DNA from: Bradyrhizobium sp. ISRA464
GTDB taxonomy: Bacteria; Pseudomonadota; Alphaproteobacteria; Rhizobiales; Xanthobacteraceae
Length of the DNA stretch: 64,000 nucleotides
Reading direction: 5' to 3'
Assembly (NCBI RefSeq): GCF_029910095.1
Contig: NZ_CP094526.1
Span: 186,001-250,000 of the forward strand
The notes under the pieces were generated by a model. That model made no database searches. It was given only the letters and a program-made list of their open reading frames with translations, and had not been told where the DNA came from. Position 1 is the first letter of the stretch; the number at the start of each line of letters is the position of its first letter. A program made the position numbers and the translations under genes. Positions 1 through 9,364 of this stretch are shown here, piece by piece.

Positions 1-1336
1 GGTCGGCATTATCGGCCCGCAGCGTCAGCCGATATTCGGCGCGCGAGGTGAACATCCGATAGGGCTCAGTGATCCCGCGAGTGACGAGATCGTCGATCAT
101 CACGCCGAGATAGCCGTCAGCGCGGTCGAACACGATCGGGTCGGCGCCGCCGGCAACCAATGCGGCATTGAGCCCTGCGACAATGCCCTGCCCGGCCGCC
201 TCTTCGTACCCGGTGGTGCCGTTGATCTGCCCGGCCAGGAACAGCCCCTGGAGGCGCTTGGTCTGCAGGGTCGGATCAAGCTCGCGCGGATCAACATGGT
301 CGTACTCGATCGCATAGCCCGGCCGGACCATCTTCACCCGCTCAAGGCCGGGAATGCTGGCGAGGATCGCAAGCTGGACCTCCTCCGGGAGCGATGTCGA
401 GATACCGTTCGGATAGACCGTGGTGTCGTCGAGCCCTTCCGGCTCCAGGAAGATCTGGTGGCCGTCGCGATCGCCAAAGCGGACGATCTTGTCCTCGATC
501 GAAGGGCAATAACGCGGTCCGGTGCTCTTGATCTGGCCGGAATACATCGGCGAGCGATGGACATTGGCCCGGATCACCTCATGGGTCGCCGACGTGGTCC
601 TGGTGATGCCGCACTGGATCTGAGGCGTCGTGATCCGCTCGGTCATCACTGAAAATGGCTCAGGCGGATCGTCTCCCGGCTGCATTTCGACCGCCGACCA
701 GTCGATCGTGGTGCCATCCAGGCGCGGCGGGGTCCCGGTCTTGAGCCGTCCCAAGGTAAAGCCGACGCGTTCAAACGACGCAGAGAGCCCCATGGCCGGC
801 GCCTCGCCGACTCGGCCGGCGGGCCAGTTCCTCTCGCCGAGGTGGATCAGACCGCGCAGAAAGGTGCCCGTCGTAATCACGACGGCACCCGTCGAGAGCG
901 TTCGGCCGTCGCCCAAGCGAATGCCGGTCACGCGCCCATCAGCGACGATCAGCTCGTCAGCTTCACCCTCGATCACTCTCAGGTTGGCGGTCTCAGTAAT
1001 CGCGACCTGCATGGCCGCGGCATAGAGCTTCCGGTCGGCCTGGGCTCGCGGGCCACGGACCGCTGGCCCCTTCCGACGATTGAGCATCCGGAACTGGATG
1101 CCGCCGGCATCGGCAACACGACCCATCAAACCATCAAGGGCATCGACCTCGCGCACCAAGTGCCCCTTGCCGAGGCCTCCGATGGCGGGATTGCAGGACA
1201 TCGCACCAACAGTCGCAAAGCGGTGGGTCACAAGGGCGGTCTTTGCGCCCATCCGGGCAGCCGCGCTCGCAGCCTCGCAGCCGGCATGGCCGCCGCCGAT
1301 GACGATGACGTCAAATGTATCCGCCGGAGAAATCAT
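1..1336 (-). CDS. mnmG: tRNA uridine-5-carboxymethylaminomethyl modification enzyme MnmG (GidA), 3' end outside window
   Basis: FAD-dependent subunit of the MnmEG complex, which modifies U34 in the wobble position of several tRNAs. Reading the minus strand from an ATG at 1336 gives an N-terminus with the dinucleotide-binding motif [10 protein letters not shown] near residues 12-21, then [13 protein letters not shown], both typical of GidA. About 445 of the usual ~625 residues are present; the C-terminus runs off the window at base 1. It lies downstream of mnmE on the same strand, with the parS cluster between them. In many alphaproteobacteria gidB, parA and parB follow, which would lie to the left of this window. 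Family assignment is secure; the exact start is likely but not proven. Confidence 0.95.
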   Translation of the reverse strand, partial: MISPADTFDVIVIGGGHAGCEAASAAARMGAKTALVTHRFATVGAMSCNPAIGGLGKGHLVREVDALDGLMGRVADAGGIQFRMLNRRKGPAVRGPRAQADRKLYAAAMQVAITETANLRVIEGEADELIVADGRVTGIRLGDGRTLSTGAVVITTGTFLRGLIHLGERNWPAGRVGEAPAMGLSASFERVGFTLGRLKTGTPPRLDGTTIDWSAVEMQPGDDPPEPFSVMTERITTPQIQCGITRTTSATHEVIRANVHRSPMYSGQIKSTGPRYCPSIEDKIVRFGDRDGHQIFLEPEGLDDTTVYPNGISTSLPEEVQLAILASIPGLERVKMVRPGYAIEYDHVDPRELDPTLQTKRLQGLFLAGQINGTTGYEEAAGQGIVAGLNAALVAGGADPIVFDRADGYLGVMIDDLVTRGITEPYRMFTSRAEYRLTLRADNAD

Positions 1337-1393
1337 GGCGGGACTTCTATCGCGGAGTCATGAATGCCGGAAGAACGAAGTTGAAAGCTCCGT

Positions 1394-1409
1394 TGTTTCA
1401 CGTGAAACG
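1394..1409. promoter_or_regulatory. parS site 1 (ParB binding)
   Basis: TGTTTCACGTGAAACG, 15 of 16 bases of the conserved parS palindrome TGTTTCACGTGAAACA. First of three copies in the mnmG-mnmE gap. ParB nucleates here to direct origin segregation. Confidence 0.93.
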
Positions 1410-1432
1410 GGCGCCCTTGGTTCCGGCCAATC

Positions 1433-1448
1433 TGTTTCACGTGAAACG
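1433..1448. promoter_or_regulatory. parS site 2 (ParB binding)
   Basis: TGTTTCACGTGAAACG, identical in its 16 bases to site 1 and starting 39 bp after it. Confidence 0.93.
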
Positions 1449-1476
1449 CGCGACTGGTCACACCGGGGGCAATTGG

Positions 1477-1492
1477 TGTTTCACGTGAAACG
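1477..1492. promoter_or_regulatory. parS site 3 (ParB binding)
   Basis: TGTTTCACGTGAAACG, identical to sites 1 and 2 and starting 44 bp after site 2. It lies 28 bp before the mnmE stop codon. Confidence 0.93.
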
Positions 1493-1520
1493 ATCTGACA
1501 ATACCCCGGATGGGGGCGTC

Positions 1521-2855
1521 TTACTTGCCTATGCAGAATTCTCGGAAGATCACGTCAAGGATGTCCTCGACATCGACCCGGCCGAGCAAGCGGCCAAGGG
1601 AAAAGGCCGCGCTGCGGAGTTCCTCAGCGACTAATTCTTCGCCCTGGCCGATCACGTCGAGGCTGCGGTGGAGCGACTGCGCCGTCTCCTCCAGCAACTT
1701 GCGTTGCCGTGTCCGGCTGATCAGTCCGCCTTCGCTGGTCCCGAAATAGTCGTGCGCGAAGCCAACCAGCGCCGTGATCAGTTCGGGAATTCCATCGCCG
1801 CGGGCTGCGGAGATCCTGAACTGGGGGTTTGTGTCCCCCTCGCCCAGTCCACTGGATCGCGCACGATCGAGATCGACCTTGTTGCGTACCAGCCAGACCG
1901 GCGTCGTATCTTCGTGCGTCCCCACCCCGCCAGCACGGTCGGTCAGCCAGAGGACGAGATCCGCTTCCGCGGCTCGCGCCCGCGCACGGCGGACGCCCTC
2001 CTGCTCCACGGGATCCTCGGTCTCGCGGATGCCAGCCGTGTCGATGACCATCACCGGATAGCCGTCGAGATCGAGCTGAACCTCGATCACGTCACGCGTG
2101 GTGCCGGCATGCGGCGAGACGATCGCGACCTCACGCCGCGCAAGCTGGTTGATCAGCGTCGACTTGCCGACATTCGGCGGACCCGCGATCGCGACCACCA
2201 GGCCATCGCGCAGCCGTTCCCCTTGTCCTTGCGCCGCAAGGACGCCTTGAATCTCATCGTGAAGCGATCTGATCTTCGCCAGCGCCGGCGCAATCAGTTC
2301 GTCGGGCACATCGCCTTCGTCGGAGAAATCAATGCCGGCTTCGATCAGCGCCGACGCCGCGATGATCTGCTCGCGCCAGTCGCGCGCGCGATCGCCAAGC
2401 AGCCCCTTCAACTGACGCAGCGCCTGGCGCCGCTGGCGGTCGGTATCGGCGTGGATGAGATCGTCGAGGCCCTCCGCCTCGGTCAGGTCGAGTTTGCCGT
2501 TCTCGAAGGCCCGCCGCGTGAATTCGCCGGGCTCGGCCGGACGTACATTGTCGAACGCAGCGAGTGCTCCAAACATCGTTGCCAGCACCGCGCGTCCGCC
2601 ATGGACATGGAATTCGGCAACGTCCTCGCCAGTCGCACTCGCCGGCGCTGGAAACCACAGCACGACCGCATCGTCGATCGGTTGGCGGCCGGAATTGCGG
2701 AGCAGCACACGGGTGGCCATCCGCGGAACCGGCATCTTGCCGGCCAGGCCCGAGACGACTGACTCGGCCATTGGACCAGAGACCCTGATAATCGCGATCG
2801 CACTCGGTGCCCGACCGGACGACAGCGCAAAAATGGTTTGGTCGCGTGAATGCAT
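1521..2855 (-). CDS. mnmE: tRNA modification GTPase MnmE (TrmE)
   Basis: GTPase partner of MnmG in wobble-uridine modification. The 444 residues show the full family layout: an N-terminal tetrahydrofolate-binding domain (about 1-118), a helical domain beginning with the conserved [19 protein letters not shown] stretch, a G domain with G1 GPPNVGKS (225-232), G3 DTAG (272-275) and G4 NKVD, and the C-terminal FCIGK whose cysteine is needed for modification. Length matches the family. It precedes mnmG on the same strand and is probably co-transcribed through the parS cluster. The start at 2855 gives the conserved beginning (DTIFALSSG type). Confidence 0.97.
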   Translation of the reverse strand: MHSRDQTIFALSSGRAPSAIAIIRVSGPMAESVVSGLAGKMPVPRMATRVLLRNSGRQPIDDAVVLWFPAPASATGEDVAEFHVHGGRAVLATMFGALAAFDNVRPAEPGEFTRRAFENGKLDLTEAEGLDDLIHADTDRQRRQALRQLKGLLGDRARDWREQIIAASALIEAGIDFSDEGDVPDELIAPALAKIRSLHDEIQGVLAAQGQGERLRDGLVVAIAGPPNVGKSTLINQLARREVAIVSPHAGTTRDVIEVQLDLDGYPVMVIDTAGIRETEDPVEQEGVRRARARAAEADLVLWLTDRAGGVGTHEDTTPVWLVRNKVDLDRARSSGLGEGDTNPQFRISAARGDGIPELITALVGFAHDYFGTSEGGLISRTRQRKLLEETAQSLHRSLDVIGQGEELVAEELRSAAFSLGRLLGRVDVEDILDVIFREFCIGK

Positions 2856-3115
2856 CGCCTATTTGTTCCCGAGCACTTTACAAAGGCAATGCGGTGTCGT
2901 TTTGCAACATTTGATCAAGAATGCTGCATTGCAATATAACTTGGATGCGACCGCAAAATTTCCGCAGCAATTATGTTGCAATCGGCACTCTGATCACGCA
3001 GCACAGCCATTCGTCAGTTAATATATCTGTTATAAATCAATACGTTATAAGGTAACTTATGTACTAACGCGCCGCACTCCATCTTGCGGGCGTACTGCAA
3101 CAAGACCGCAACATG
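2856..3115. other. AT-rich gap between mnmE and the rho terminator
   Basis: 260 bases without a convincing gene. It is clearly more AT-rich than its surroundings, especially 2990-3065, and holds two direct copies of GTTATAA nine bases apart (about 3029-3052) and several TTGCAA-type hexamers. It must contain the mnmE promoter on the minus strand, but no convincing -35/-10 pair could be fixed. An alternative origin-unwinding role is possible given the nearby parS cluster. Confidence 0.5.
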
Positions 3116-3144
3116 AAAAAGGCGCCCCGTTTGAACGGAGCGCC
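3116..3144 (-). terminator. Rho-independent terminator after rho
   Basis: On the minus strand, 18 bases past the rho stop codon, a GC-rich stem (GGCGCTCCG with CGGGGCGCC, one bulge) is followed directly by TTTTT. This is a textbook intrinsic terminator. Confidence 0.85.
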
Positions 3145-3161
3145 TGTCGTTCCGGGCCGCC

Positions 3162-4427
3162 TCAGGTGTTCATCGAATCGAAGAACTCTGCGTTGTTCTT
3201 CGTGTTCCGGAGCTTGTCGAGCAGGAAGTCGATCGCGTCCATGGTGCCCATCGGATTCAGGATGCGGCGCAGGACGTACATCTTCTTCAGCACCTGCGGA
3301 TCGGTGATGAGCTCCTCCTTGCGGGTGCCGGACCGGGCAATGTCGATCGCCGGGAAGGTCCGCTTGTCCGAGACCTTGCGGTCAAGGATCAGTTCGGAGT
3401 TACCGGTGCCCTTGAACTCTTCGAAAATGACTTCGTCCATGCGGCTGCCGGTATCGACCAGTGCGGTCGCGATGATGGTCAGCGAACCGCCCTCCTCAAT
3501 GTTGCGCGCGGCACCGAAGAAGCGCTTCGGGCGCTGCAAGGCATTGGCGTCGACGCCGCCGGTCAGTACTTTGCCGGATGACGGCACCACCGTGTTGTAG
3601 GCGCGGCCGAGGCGCGTGATCGAATCGAGCAGGATCACGACGTCGCGGCCGTGCTCGACGAGCCGCTTGGCCTTCTCGATCACCATCTCAGCGACCTGGA
3701 CGTGACGTACCGCGGGTTCGTCGAAGGTGGACGAGACCACTTCACCCTTCACCGAGCGCTGCATGTCAGTGACTTCTTCGGGACGCTCGTCGATCAGCAG
3801 CACGATCAGATAGCAGTCAGGATGATTGGCGGTGATGGAGTGCGCGATGTTCTGCATCAGCACCGTCTTGCCGGTGCGCGGCGGCGCCACGATCAGCGCG
3901 CGCTGGCCCTTGCCGATCGGCGCGACAATGTCGATCACGCGGGCAGAAAGATCTTTCTTGGTGGAGTCCTCGAGCTCCATGCGGAAGCGCTGATTGGGAA
4001 ACAGCGGCGTGAGGTTGTCGAAATTGACCTTGTGCCTGGATTTCTCGGGGTCTTCGAAATTGAGCGTGTTGACCTTCAGCAGCGCGAAGTAGCGTTCGCC
4101 TTCCTTCGGGCTGCGGATGTGGCCTTCGATCGTATCGCCGGTGCGCAGGCCAAAGCGGCGGATCTGCGAGGGCGAGACGTAGATGTCGTCGGGGCCCGGC
4201 AGGTAGTTCGCGTCCGGCGAACGAAGGAAGCCGAAGCCGTCGGACAGAACCTCGACGACGCCTTCACCGATAATGTCGGTCTCGGCGATCGCGAGCTGCT
4301 TGAGGATGGCGAACATCAGCTCCTGCTTGCGCATGGTGCTGGCGTTTTCGACCCCGTTCTCTTCCGCAAACGAGACGAGCTCAGCCGGCGTTTTCGATTT
4401 GAGGTCCTGGAGTTTGATTTCCCGCAT
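3162..4427 (-). CDS. rho: Transcription termination factor Rho
   Basis: Hexameric RNA-dependent ATPase that ends transcription at factor-dependent sites. The 421 residues show the N-terminal Rho helix bundle (1-45), the cold-shock-like RNA-binding domain with [22 protein letters not shown] (64-85), the P-loop APPRTGKT (181-188), and the [13 protein letters not shown] and [11 protein letters not shown] segments of the RecA-like core. Length is normal for alphaproteobacteria. It is transcribed away from hemJ with a 250-bp leader, and its own intrinsic terminator follows. Identification is certain. Confidence 0.98.
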   Translation of the reverse strand: MREIKLQDLKSKTPAELVSFAEENGVENASTMRKQELMFAILKQLAIAETDIIGEGVVEVLSDGFGFLRSPDANYLPGPDDIYVSPSQIRRFGLRTGDTIEGHIRSPKEGERYFALLKVNTLNFEDPEKSRHKVNFDNLTPLFPNQRFRMELEDSTKKDLSARVIDIVAPIGKGQRALIVAPPRTGKTVLMQNIAHSITANHPDCYLIVLLIDERPEEVTDMQRSVKGEVVSSTFDEPAVRHVQVAEMVIEKAKRLVEHGRDVVILLDSITRLGRAYNTVVPSSGKVLTGGVDANALQRPKRFFGAARNIEEGGSLTIIATALVDTGSRMDEVIFEEFKGTGNSELILDRKVSDKRTFPAIDIARSGTRKEELITDPQVLKKMYVLRRILNPMGTMDAIDFLLDKLRNTKNNAEFFDSMNT

Positions 4428-4679
4428 TGGGATAGTCCTGTGAGGAAGTAAGTAGGGAAGGGGTGCGAGGTGGCTTTGGAAAAAGCGGACGCCAAAGGAA
4501 GGTCCGCAGGTCTCAGCCAGGAAAGTGCCGTTGGGGCTTCAAACCTGATGCGGCGCCGGCCCAAAAACGAACCGAAACGCGACCACATCCGCCTGCGTAG
4601 GGTGGGATGAAGCCTATATAGAAAATCGATCCGTGCTCCGCAAGAAGGACTGAAGCCCACTTCTTGAGCATTATCGTCC
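4428..4679 (-). promoter_or_regulatory. rho leader region with weak promoter candidate
   Basis: 252 bases between hemJ and the rho start. On the minus strand TTGCGG (4643-4638) and TATATA (4620-4615) are 17 bases apart, a weak sigma-70-like pair that would give a leader of about 180 nt. Long leaders are usual for rho, which is often autoregulated; that role is not shown by the sequence here. Confidence 0.3.
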
Positions 4680-5102
4680 CTAGAACGGCTTAACGACCAC
4701 CATGATGACGATCAGAATCATCAGGAGTGTAGGTACCTCATTGATAATACGATAGAATTTCTGGCTACGCTGATTCCGATCCGCGGCGAAATCCTTCACC
4801 CACCGGGCAAAAAAGCCGTGGACACCGGACATTATCAGCACCAGCGTAAATTTGACGTGAAACCAGCCCGAAAGGTACCAGTGTCCAGCCCAGACCAGAT
4901 AAAGCCCGGCGAGCCAGGTCACGATCATCGCGGGGTTGATGATCGCCTTCAAAAGCCGCCGCTCCATCACCTTGAACGTCTCGGACTGCTTCGAGCCGGG
5001 CTCAGCTTCGCAGTGATAGACGAACAGCCGCGGCAGATACAGCATCCCCGCCATCCACGAGATGACGGCAACGATGTGCACGGCCTTGATCCACTCGTAC
5101 AT
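4680..5102 (-). CDS. hemJ: Protoporphyrinogen IX oxidase HemJ (CopD-like membrane protein)
   Basis: Integral membrane enzyme for the penultimate step of haem synthesis in bacteria lacking HemG/HemY. The 140-residue protein starts MYEWIKAVHIVAVISWMAGMLYLPRLF-like, with a conserved His in the first membrane helix (HI), then RLLKAIINPAM and WFHVKF with a second conserved His in a later helix. Four membrane segments are visible. The ATG at 5102 was preferred to one six codons upstream because it matches the family's short N-terminus. HemJ next to rho and the putative origin is usual in this group. Confidence 0.88.
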   Translation of the reverse strand: MYEWIKAVHIVAVISWMAGMLYLPRLFVYHCEAEPGSKQSETFKVMERRLLKAIINPAMIVTWLAGLYLVWAGHWYLSGWFHVKFTLVLIMSGVHGFFARWVKDFAADRNQRSQKFYRIINEVPTLLMILIVIMVVVKPF

Positions 5103-5547
5103 GGCGGGGCTGCCTTTCAAGGAACGGCTCGGGCGGTCTCAGCGTTGCGAGCAAAGCTCTCCAAACGAGGGACGGATACATATCCGCAAGCTCGGCTCTC
5201 CTAAACCTATTAATTTTAGAATCTAAGGTTTGAGTCTGAATGGCGGTGGATTTGACTCACGCAAGGCGATCCAGCCGTTCTCGCAGGCTTGTTCACATCT
5301 CTCAACATTCTGGCGCGGTGGCATGCTCACTGGGATTCGGTGATCTCACTCAATTGCTTGCGCAGGTCCGTGGCCAGCTTATGAAGAGACAAATCCACAC
5401 CTACCCACTATCATCGCTCCCATGACGTCGACTTATCCTTTTGCGAGGCGCTGTGAAGAAGAGGATGAGATATCCCGAGGCTGGCCGGCGGCCCCGGATT
5501 CTCCTCCTCGGTCTCCACAGGGATTCACAAAATAGACAGGAATTTTG
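5103..5547. other. Candidate chromosomal replication origin region
   Basis: 445 bases without a credible gene, between divergent hemJ and ppsR. In Caulobacter and several other alphaproteobacteria the origin lies immediately upstream of the ppsR-type (DUF299/RP001) gene, beside hem genes. An AT-rich island at 5201-5231 has an AAACCT/AGGTTT inverted repeat. Near-matches to the DnaA box TTATCCACA occur at 5390-5398 (AAATCCACA, 7/9), 5511-5519 (GTCTCCACA, 7/9) and about 5432 (TTATCCTTT, 6/9). No perfect box was seen. Position is the main argument; the boxes are weak. Confidence 0.45.
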
Positions 5548-6384
5548 GTGCCCACGAACTCCAACTATTTCCATCTGCATCTGGTGTCGGATTCGACCGG
5601 TGAGACGCTGATCACCGTGGCACGCGCGGTCGCCGCGCAATACGCCAACGTGACCGCGGTCGAGCATGTCTATCCGCTGGTGCGCAGCCAGAAGCAGCTC
5701 GATCGCGTGCTCGATGAGATCGAGGAATCGCCGGGCATCGTGCTGTTCACGCTTCTGGAGAAAGATCTCGTCGGCCGGCTCGAAGACAAGTGCAAGGAGA
5801 TCAATGTTCCCAGCCTGTCGATCATCGGGCCGGTGATGCAATTGTTCGAGGCGTATCTGGGTGCCGCGACGACGGGACGGGTCGGCGCGCAGCACGTGCT
5901 CAACGCGGAATATTTCCGGCGGATCGATGCGTTGAACTACACCATGATGCATGACGACGGTCAGCATGTCGAAGGCCTCGAGGAAGCCGACGTCGTCCTG
6001 GTCGGCGTATCGCGCACGTCGAAGACGCCGACGTCGATCTATCTCGCCAATCGCGGCATCCGCACGGCGAACGTTCCGCTGGTGCCGGGCATTCCGCTGC
6101 CGCACCAGCTCGAAACCCTGAAGAAGCCGCTGGTGGTCAGCCTGCACGCAACGCCGGAGCGATTGATTCAGGTGCGGCAGAACCGCTTGCTCAGCATGGG
6201 CGACCGCGACAACGACACCTACATCGATAAGCAGGCGGTGGCCGACGAGGTCGCCTTTGCACGACGCTTGAGCGCGAAATTCAACTGGGCGCTGCTCGAC
6301 GTGACGCGCCGCTCGATCGAGGAGACCGCGGCCGCGGTGATGAAGCTCTATGCCGACCGCCAGCGCGCGCGGCCGCCCGAGTGA
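5548..6384 (+). CDS. ppsR: Pyruvate, phosphate dikinase regulatory protein (DUF299 kinase/pyrophosphorylase)
   Basis: Bifunctional ADP-dependent kinase and Pi-dependent pyrophosphorylase that switches PPDK (or PEP synthase) off and on. The 278-residue protein opens [14 protein letters not shown], the family signature, and carries the P-loop-like [11 protein letters not shown] in its second half. The GTG at 5548 was chosen because it gives the usual M-P-T-N start and sits 7 bases after AGG; a TTG one codon earlier is possible. It is the first gene right of the candidate origin, and maf follows after 10 bases, so the run ppsR-maf-coaE-dnaQ may be one transcript. Confidence 0.92.
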   Translation: MPTNSNYFHLHLVSDSTGETLITVARAVAAQYANVTAVEHVYPLVRSQKQLDRVLDEIEESPGIVLFTLLEKDLVGRLEDKCKEINVPSLSIIGPVMQLFEAYLGAATTGRVGAQHVLNAEYFRRIDALNYTMMHDDGQHVEGLEEADVVLVGVSRTSKTPTSIYLANRGIRTANVPLVPGIPLPHQLETLKKPLVVSLHATPERLIQVRQNRLLSMGDRDNDTYIDKQAVADEVAFARRLSAKFNWALLDVTRRSIEETAAAVMKLYADRQRARPPE

Positions 6385-6394
6385 TCGTTGCGTC

Positions 6395-7003
6395 ATGACC
6401 ATCTGGCGTGGACAACAGAAGCTGATCCTGGCGTCGCAAAGCCGCGCGCGGAAAATGCTGCTCGAAAATGCCGGCCTCGATTTCGAGGCGCTGCCGGCCG
6501 ATATCGACGAGCGCGCCGTGCAGAAGCAATCCGGTCTATTGGCGCCAGGCGAGATCGCCTCGATGCTGGCGTGCGAGAAGGCCTTGTTCGTCTCCCGCCA
6601 AAGGCCCGGCCACTATGTCGTCGGGGCTGATCAAACGCTTGCGCTGGGGCCGCGGATGTTCAGCAAGCCGGCCGGCCGGGCGCAGGCCGCCGAGCAGCTC
6701 AGTCTGCTCGCAGGCAATGTCCATGAACTCCATTCGGCCGTCTCAGTTGCGCGTGACGGAAAAACCTTGTTTGCCGATGTGAGCGTCGCGCGCATGACGA
6801 TGCGGCGGCTCAGCGAGGGCGAGATCGAAGCCTATCTCGACCAGGCCGGAGCGGCGGTGACGACCAGCGTCGGCGCCTATCAGCTCGAGAGCCTGGGCGT
6901 ACATCTGTTCGAGCGCATCGAGGGCGACCATTTCACCATTCTCGGCCTGCCGCTATTGTCGCTGCTCGGGTTCCTGCGCCGCGAGCGACTGCTCGCGGTA
7001 TGA
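6395..7003 (+). CDS. maf: Maf family nucleotide pyrophosphatase
   Basis: Nucleoside triphosphate pyrophosphatase of the Maf/YhdE superfamily, thought to remove non-canonical nucleotides. The 202 residues show LASQSRARKMLLENAGL (family form LASxSxxRxxLL), DIDERAV, a VVGADQTL segment with the catalytic Asp, KPAGRAQAAEQL and the C-terminal FTILGLPLLSLL. The ATG at 6395 was chosen; an upstream in-frame ATG would overlap ppsR. In many relatives aroE separates maf from coaE, but here coaE follows directly. Confidence 0.9.
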   Translation: MTIWRGQQKLILASQSRARKMLLENAGLDFEALPADIDERAVQKQSGLLAPGEIASMLACEKALFVSRQRPGHYVVGADQTLALGPRMFSKPAGRAQAAEQLSLLAGNVHELHSAVSVARDGKTLFADVSVARMTMRRLSEGEIEAYLDQAGAAVTTSVGAYQLESLGVHLFERIEGDHFTILGLPLLSLLGFLRRERLLAV

Positions 7004-7044
7004 GGCGGTATTGAAAGGCATGACGACGGAAAGATGCTGATCCG

Positions 7045-7644
7045 ATGTTGATCCTTGGACTGACCGGCTCGATCGGGATGGGAAAATCCACGACCGCAAA
7101 ACTGTTCATGGAGGCCGGCGTGCCGGTGTACGACGCCGATGCGGCCGTGCATCAATTGTATGAAGGGGAAGCGGCGCCGGCGATCGAGGCGGCGTTTCCC
7201 GGCACCACCGTCAATGGCAAGGTCGACCGCGCAAAACTCTCCGCGCGCGTGGTGCATGATGCCGCGGCGATGCAGCAGCTCGAGCAGATCGTGCATCCGA
7301 TGCTCGGCGCGTCGCGCCGGAAATTCTTCGCCGACGCGGAGGCCGCCGGCGCACCCGTGGTTGTCGTCGACGTGCCGCTATTGTTCGAGACCGGCGGCGA
7401 AAAGCGGGTCGATGCCGTGGTGGTCGTCTCCACCTCGCCGGAGCTGCAGCGCGAGCGCGTGCTGGCGCGAGGCACGATGGATGCCGAGAAGCTCGACGCC
7501 ATCATCGCGCGCCAGATTCCGGACGCCGAAAAGCGCAAACGTGCGGATTTCATAGTGGATACCTCGCACGGGCTTGAGCCGGTGCGGGCGCGCATCCGCG
7601 ACATTCTGGCCGAGGTTGTTAAGATGCCGAAGCGGCGCGTCTGA
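7045..7644 (+). CDS. coaE: Dephospho-CoA kinase
   Basis: Last enzyme of coenzyme A synthesis, phosphorylating the 3'-hydroxyl of dephospho-CoA. The 199 residues begin [20 protein letters not shown], with the P-loop GSIGMGKST at about 7-15. [12 protein letters not shown] follows, and [20 protein letters not shown] lies in the middle of the protein; both are family hallmarks. Length is normal. It lies between maf and dnaQ, as in the conserved origin-proximal cluster. Confidence 0.96.
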   Translation: MLILGLTGSIGMGKSTTAKLFMEAGVPVYDADAAVHQLYEGEAAPAIEAAFPGTTVNGKVDRAKLSARVVHDAAAMQQLEQIVHPMLGASRRKFFADAEAAGAPVVVVDVPLLFETGGEKRVDAVVVVSTSPELQRERVLARGTMDAEKLDAIIARQIPDAEKRKRADFIVDTSHGLEPVRARIRDILAEVVKMPKRRV

Positions 7645-7673
7645 TTCGCCCGCTCTTCGGATTCCTTCACGTC

Positions 7674-8393
7674 ATGCGCGAAATCGTTCTCGATACCGAA
7701 ACCACTGGCCTCGATCCGCTGCGCGGCGACCGGCTGGTCGAGATCGGTTGCGTCGAGATCTTCAATCGCATGCCGACGGGGCAGACCTACCACGTCTATA
7801 TCAATCCCGAGCGCGACATGCCGGCGGAGGCATTCGCCGTGCACGGCCTATCGACCGAGTTCCTGGCCAGCAAGCCGCTGTTCAGCGAGGTGGTCGAGGA
7901 GTTCCTGGCCTTCATTGGCGACACGCCGCTGGTGATCCACAACGCGTCCTTCGACGTCAGCTTCATCAACGCCGAGCTCGATCGCATCAAGCGGCCGACG
8001 ATTCCGAAGGATCGTCTGGTCGACACCTTGCTGCTGGCGCGCCGCAAGCACCCCGGCGTGTCGAACCGGCTCGACGATCTCTGCTCGCGCTACTCGATCG
8101 ACAATTCCCACCGCACCAAGCACGGCGCGTTGCTCGACGCCGAGCTCTTGGCCGAGGTCTATATCGACCTGATCGGGGCACGGCAGTCGCAGCTCATCCT
8201 GGCGTCGGAGACGTCGGACGCCCGCGCCGGCAGCTATGGCGATACGCCGCGGCGGCAGCGTGAAATTCCGCTGGTGCCACGGGTCAGTGATGCCGATCGC
8301 GAGGTTCACCGGGCCTTTGTCGCGACCTTGGGCGACAAGCCGATCTGGAACGACTATTTGCCGCCGGTGCCTGTGGCTGTACCGGCCGCTTAA
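7674..8393 (+). CDS. dnaQ: DNA polymerase III epsilon subunit (3'-5' proofreading exonuclease)
   Basis: Proofreading subunit of the replicative polymerase. The three exonuclease motifs are visible: Exo I DTETTGLDP (8-16), Exo II HNASFDVSFINAEL, and Exo III HGALLDAELLAEVY, giving the DEDDh-type acidic set. The 239-residue length fits, with a short C-terminal tail that would bind the alpha subunit. It ends seven bases before a strong palindrome shared with the convergent secB. Confidence 0.96.
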   Translation: MREIVLDTETTGLDPLRGDRLVEIGCVEIFNRMPTGQTYHVYINPERDMPAEAFAVHGLSTEFLASKPLFSEVVEEFLAFIGDTPLVIHNASFDVSFINAELDRIKRPTIPKDRLVDTLLLARRKHPGVSNRLDDLCSRYSIDNSHRTKHGALLDAELLAEVYIDLIGARQSQLILASETSDARAGSYGDTPRRQREIPLVPRVSDADREVHRAFVATLGDKPIWNDYLPPVPVAVPAA

Positions 8394-8399
8394 AGGCAA

Positions 8400-8427
8400 T
8401 TCGGCCCTGATTGCGATCAGGGCCGAA
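8400..8427. terminator. Palindrome between convergent dnaQ and secB, likely bidirectional terminator
   Basis: TTCGGCCCTGA (8400-8410) pairs perfectly with TCAGGGCCGAA (8417-8427) around the loop TTGCGA, an 11-bp stem between two converging genes. There is no long T run, so efficiency is uncertain. Confidence 0.6.
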
Positions 8428-8464
8428 TGCGCTGGCCTGCTGGTTTTGCCTGAATGCCGTCGGA

Positions 8465-8953
8465 TCAGCTCGGCTTGACGCCGGACGCCGCCTGTGCGGC
8501 AGCTTGCCGCTCCATGTTTTGGCGGTAGAGGCCGACGAAATCGACGGGATCGAGCATCAGCGGCGGGAAGCCGCCGTCGCGGACCGAGGTTGCGACAATC
8601 TCGCGCGCGAACGGGAACAGCAGCCGCGGGCACTCGATCATGACCAGCGGGTGCAGGTTTTCCTGCGGAACGTTCACGATCCGGAACACGCCGGCATAGG
8701 CCAGGTCGAAGCTGAACATCACCTTGCCGGCGCTTTCGGCCTTGCCTTCGATCGACAGGATCACCTCGAAGTCGTTTTCCGCGATGTTGTTGGCGGAGAC
8801 GTTGATCTGGATGTTGATCGCCGGCTGCTGTTGCTGCGGCCCGAGCGAGGCCGGCGCGTTCGGGTTCTCGAACGAGAGATCCTTGGTGTATTGCGCCAGC
8901 ACGTTGAGCTGGGGAGGGGCCTGCTCGACAGGTGCGCCGTTGCCGTTGGTCAT
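8465..8953 (-). CDS. secB: Protein-export chaperone SecB
   Basis: Cytosolic tetrameric chaperone that holds preproteins unfolded and passes them to SecA. The 162 residues include [19 protein letters not shown], typical of SecB strand 1, then [17 protein letters not shown] and [18 protein letters not shown] near the C-terminus. The start at 8953 was chosen over an in-frame upstream ATG at 9001 because it gives the normal family N-terminus. SecB next to dnaQ is part of the conserved origin-side cluster. Confidence 0.96.
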   Translation of the reverse strand: MTNGNGAPVEQAPPQLNVLAQYTKDLSFENPNAPASLGPQQQQPAINIQINVSANNIAENDFEVILSIEGKAESAGKVMFSFDLAYAGVFRIVNVPQENLHPLVMIECPRLLFPFAREIVATSVRDGGFPPLMLDPVDFVGLYRQNMERQAAAQAASGVKPS

Positions 8954-9364
8954 GAAATGTCTCCTGAAGCGGCGCTCGATGGACTGGATGTCCGACGGCA
9001 CGCGTTAAGGTGTTGGGAATGCAGATGCCGCGCGAGTGGCTATCATAGGCCCGGCGCGCTCGACAAGGACGACGAGGCAAAGAGCGGGCGGCGGATTCCT
9101 CCGCCAGCAGTGGTCAAGCCGATCCGCACAATCCATTAACGGCTTCCTAAATTATTGAATATGCGTGATTTCCGGGCAGGAACGGGTTTCCTCCCAGCGG
9201 TAAAACGCGCTACAATTGCCCGTGCCAAAAAGCGCCATTGGCCGGGCATAGTTTCGTGCCTACATGCTGCGGACTCAATCGGTGATGTAATCTCTGCCGT
9301 TCCCCGACCGGGAACGCTTGTACAGCCGGCCCGTTGCCGGCAGAGACCAGAAAGCGAAATCGAC
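8954..9364. other. Intergenic region between divergent secB and the Tim44-like gene
   Basis: 411 bases that should hold two divergent promoters. No clear -35/-10 pair, hairpin or small gene was recognised. An open frame upstream of and continuous with the Tim44-like gene (from 9155) lacks family-like sequence. Confidence 0.5.

Noticed and set aside
5240..5425. 61-codon gene in the candidate origin gap
   Set aside because: No family resemblance, Arg/Ser-rich start, and no clear ribosome site.
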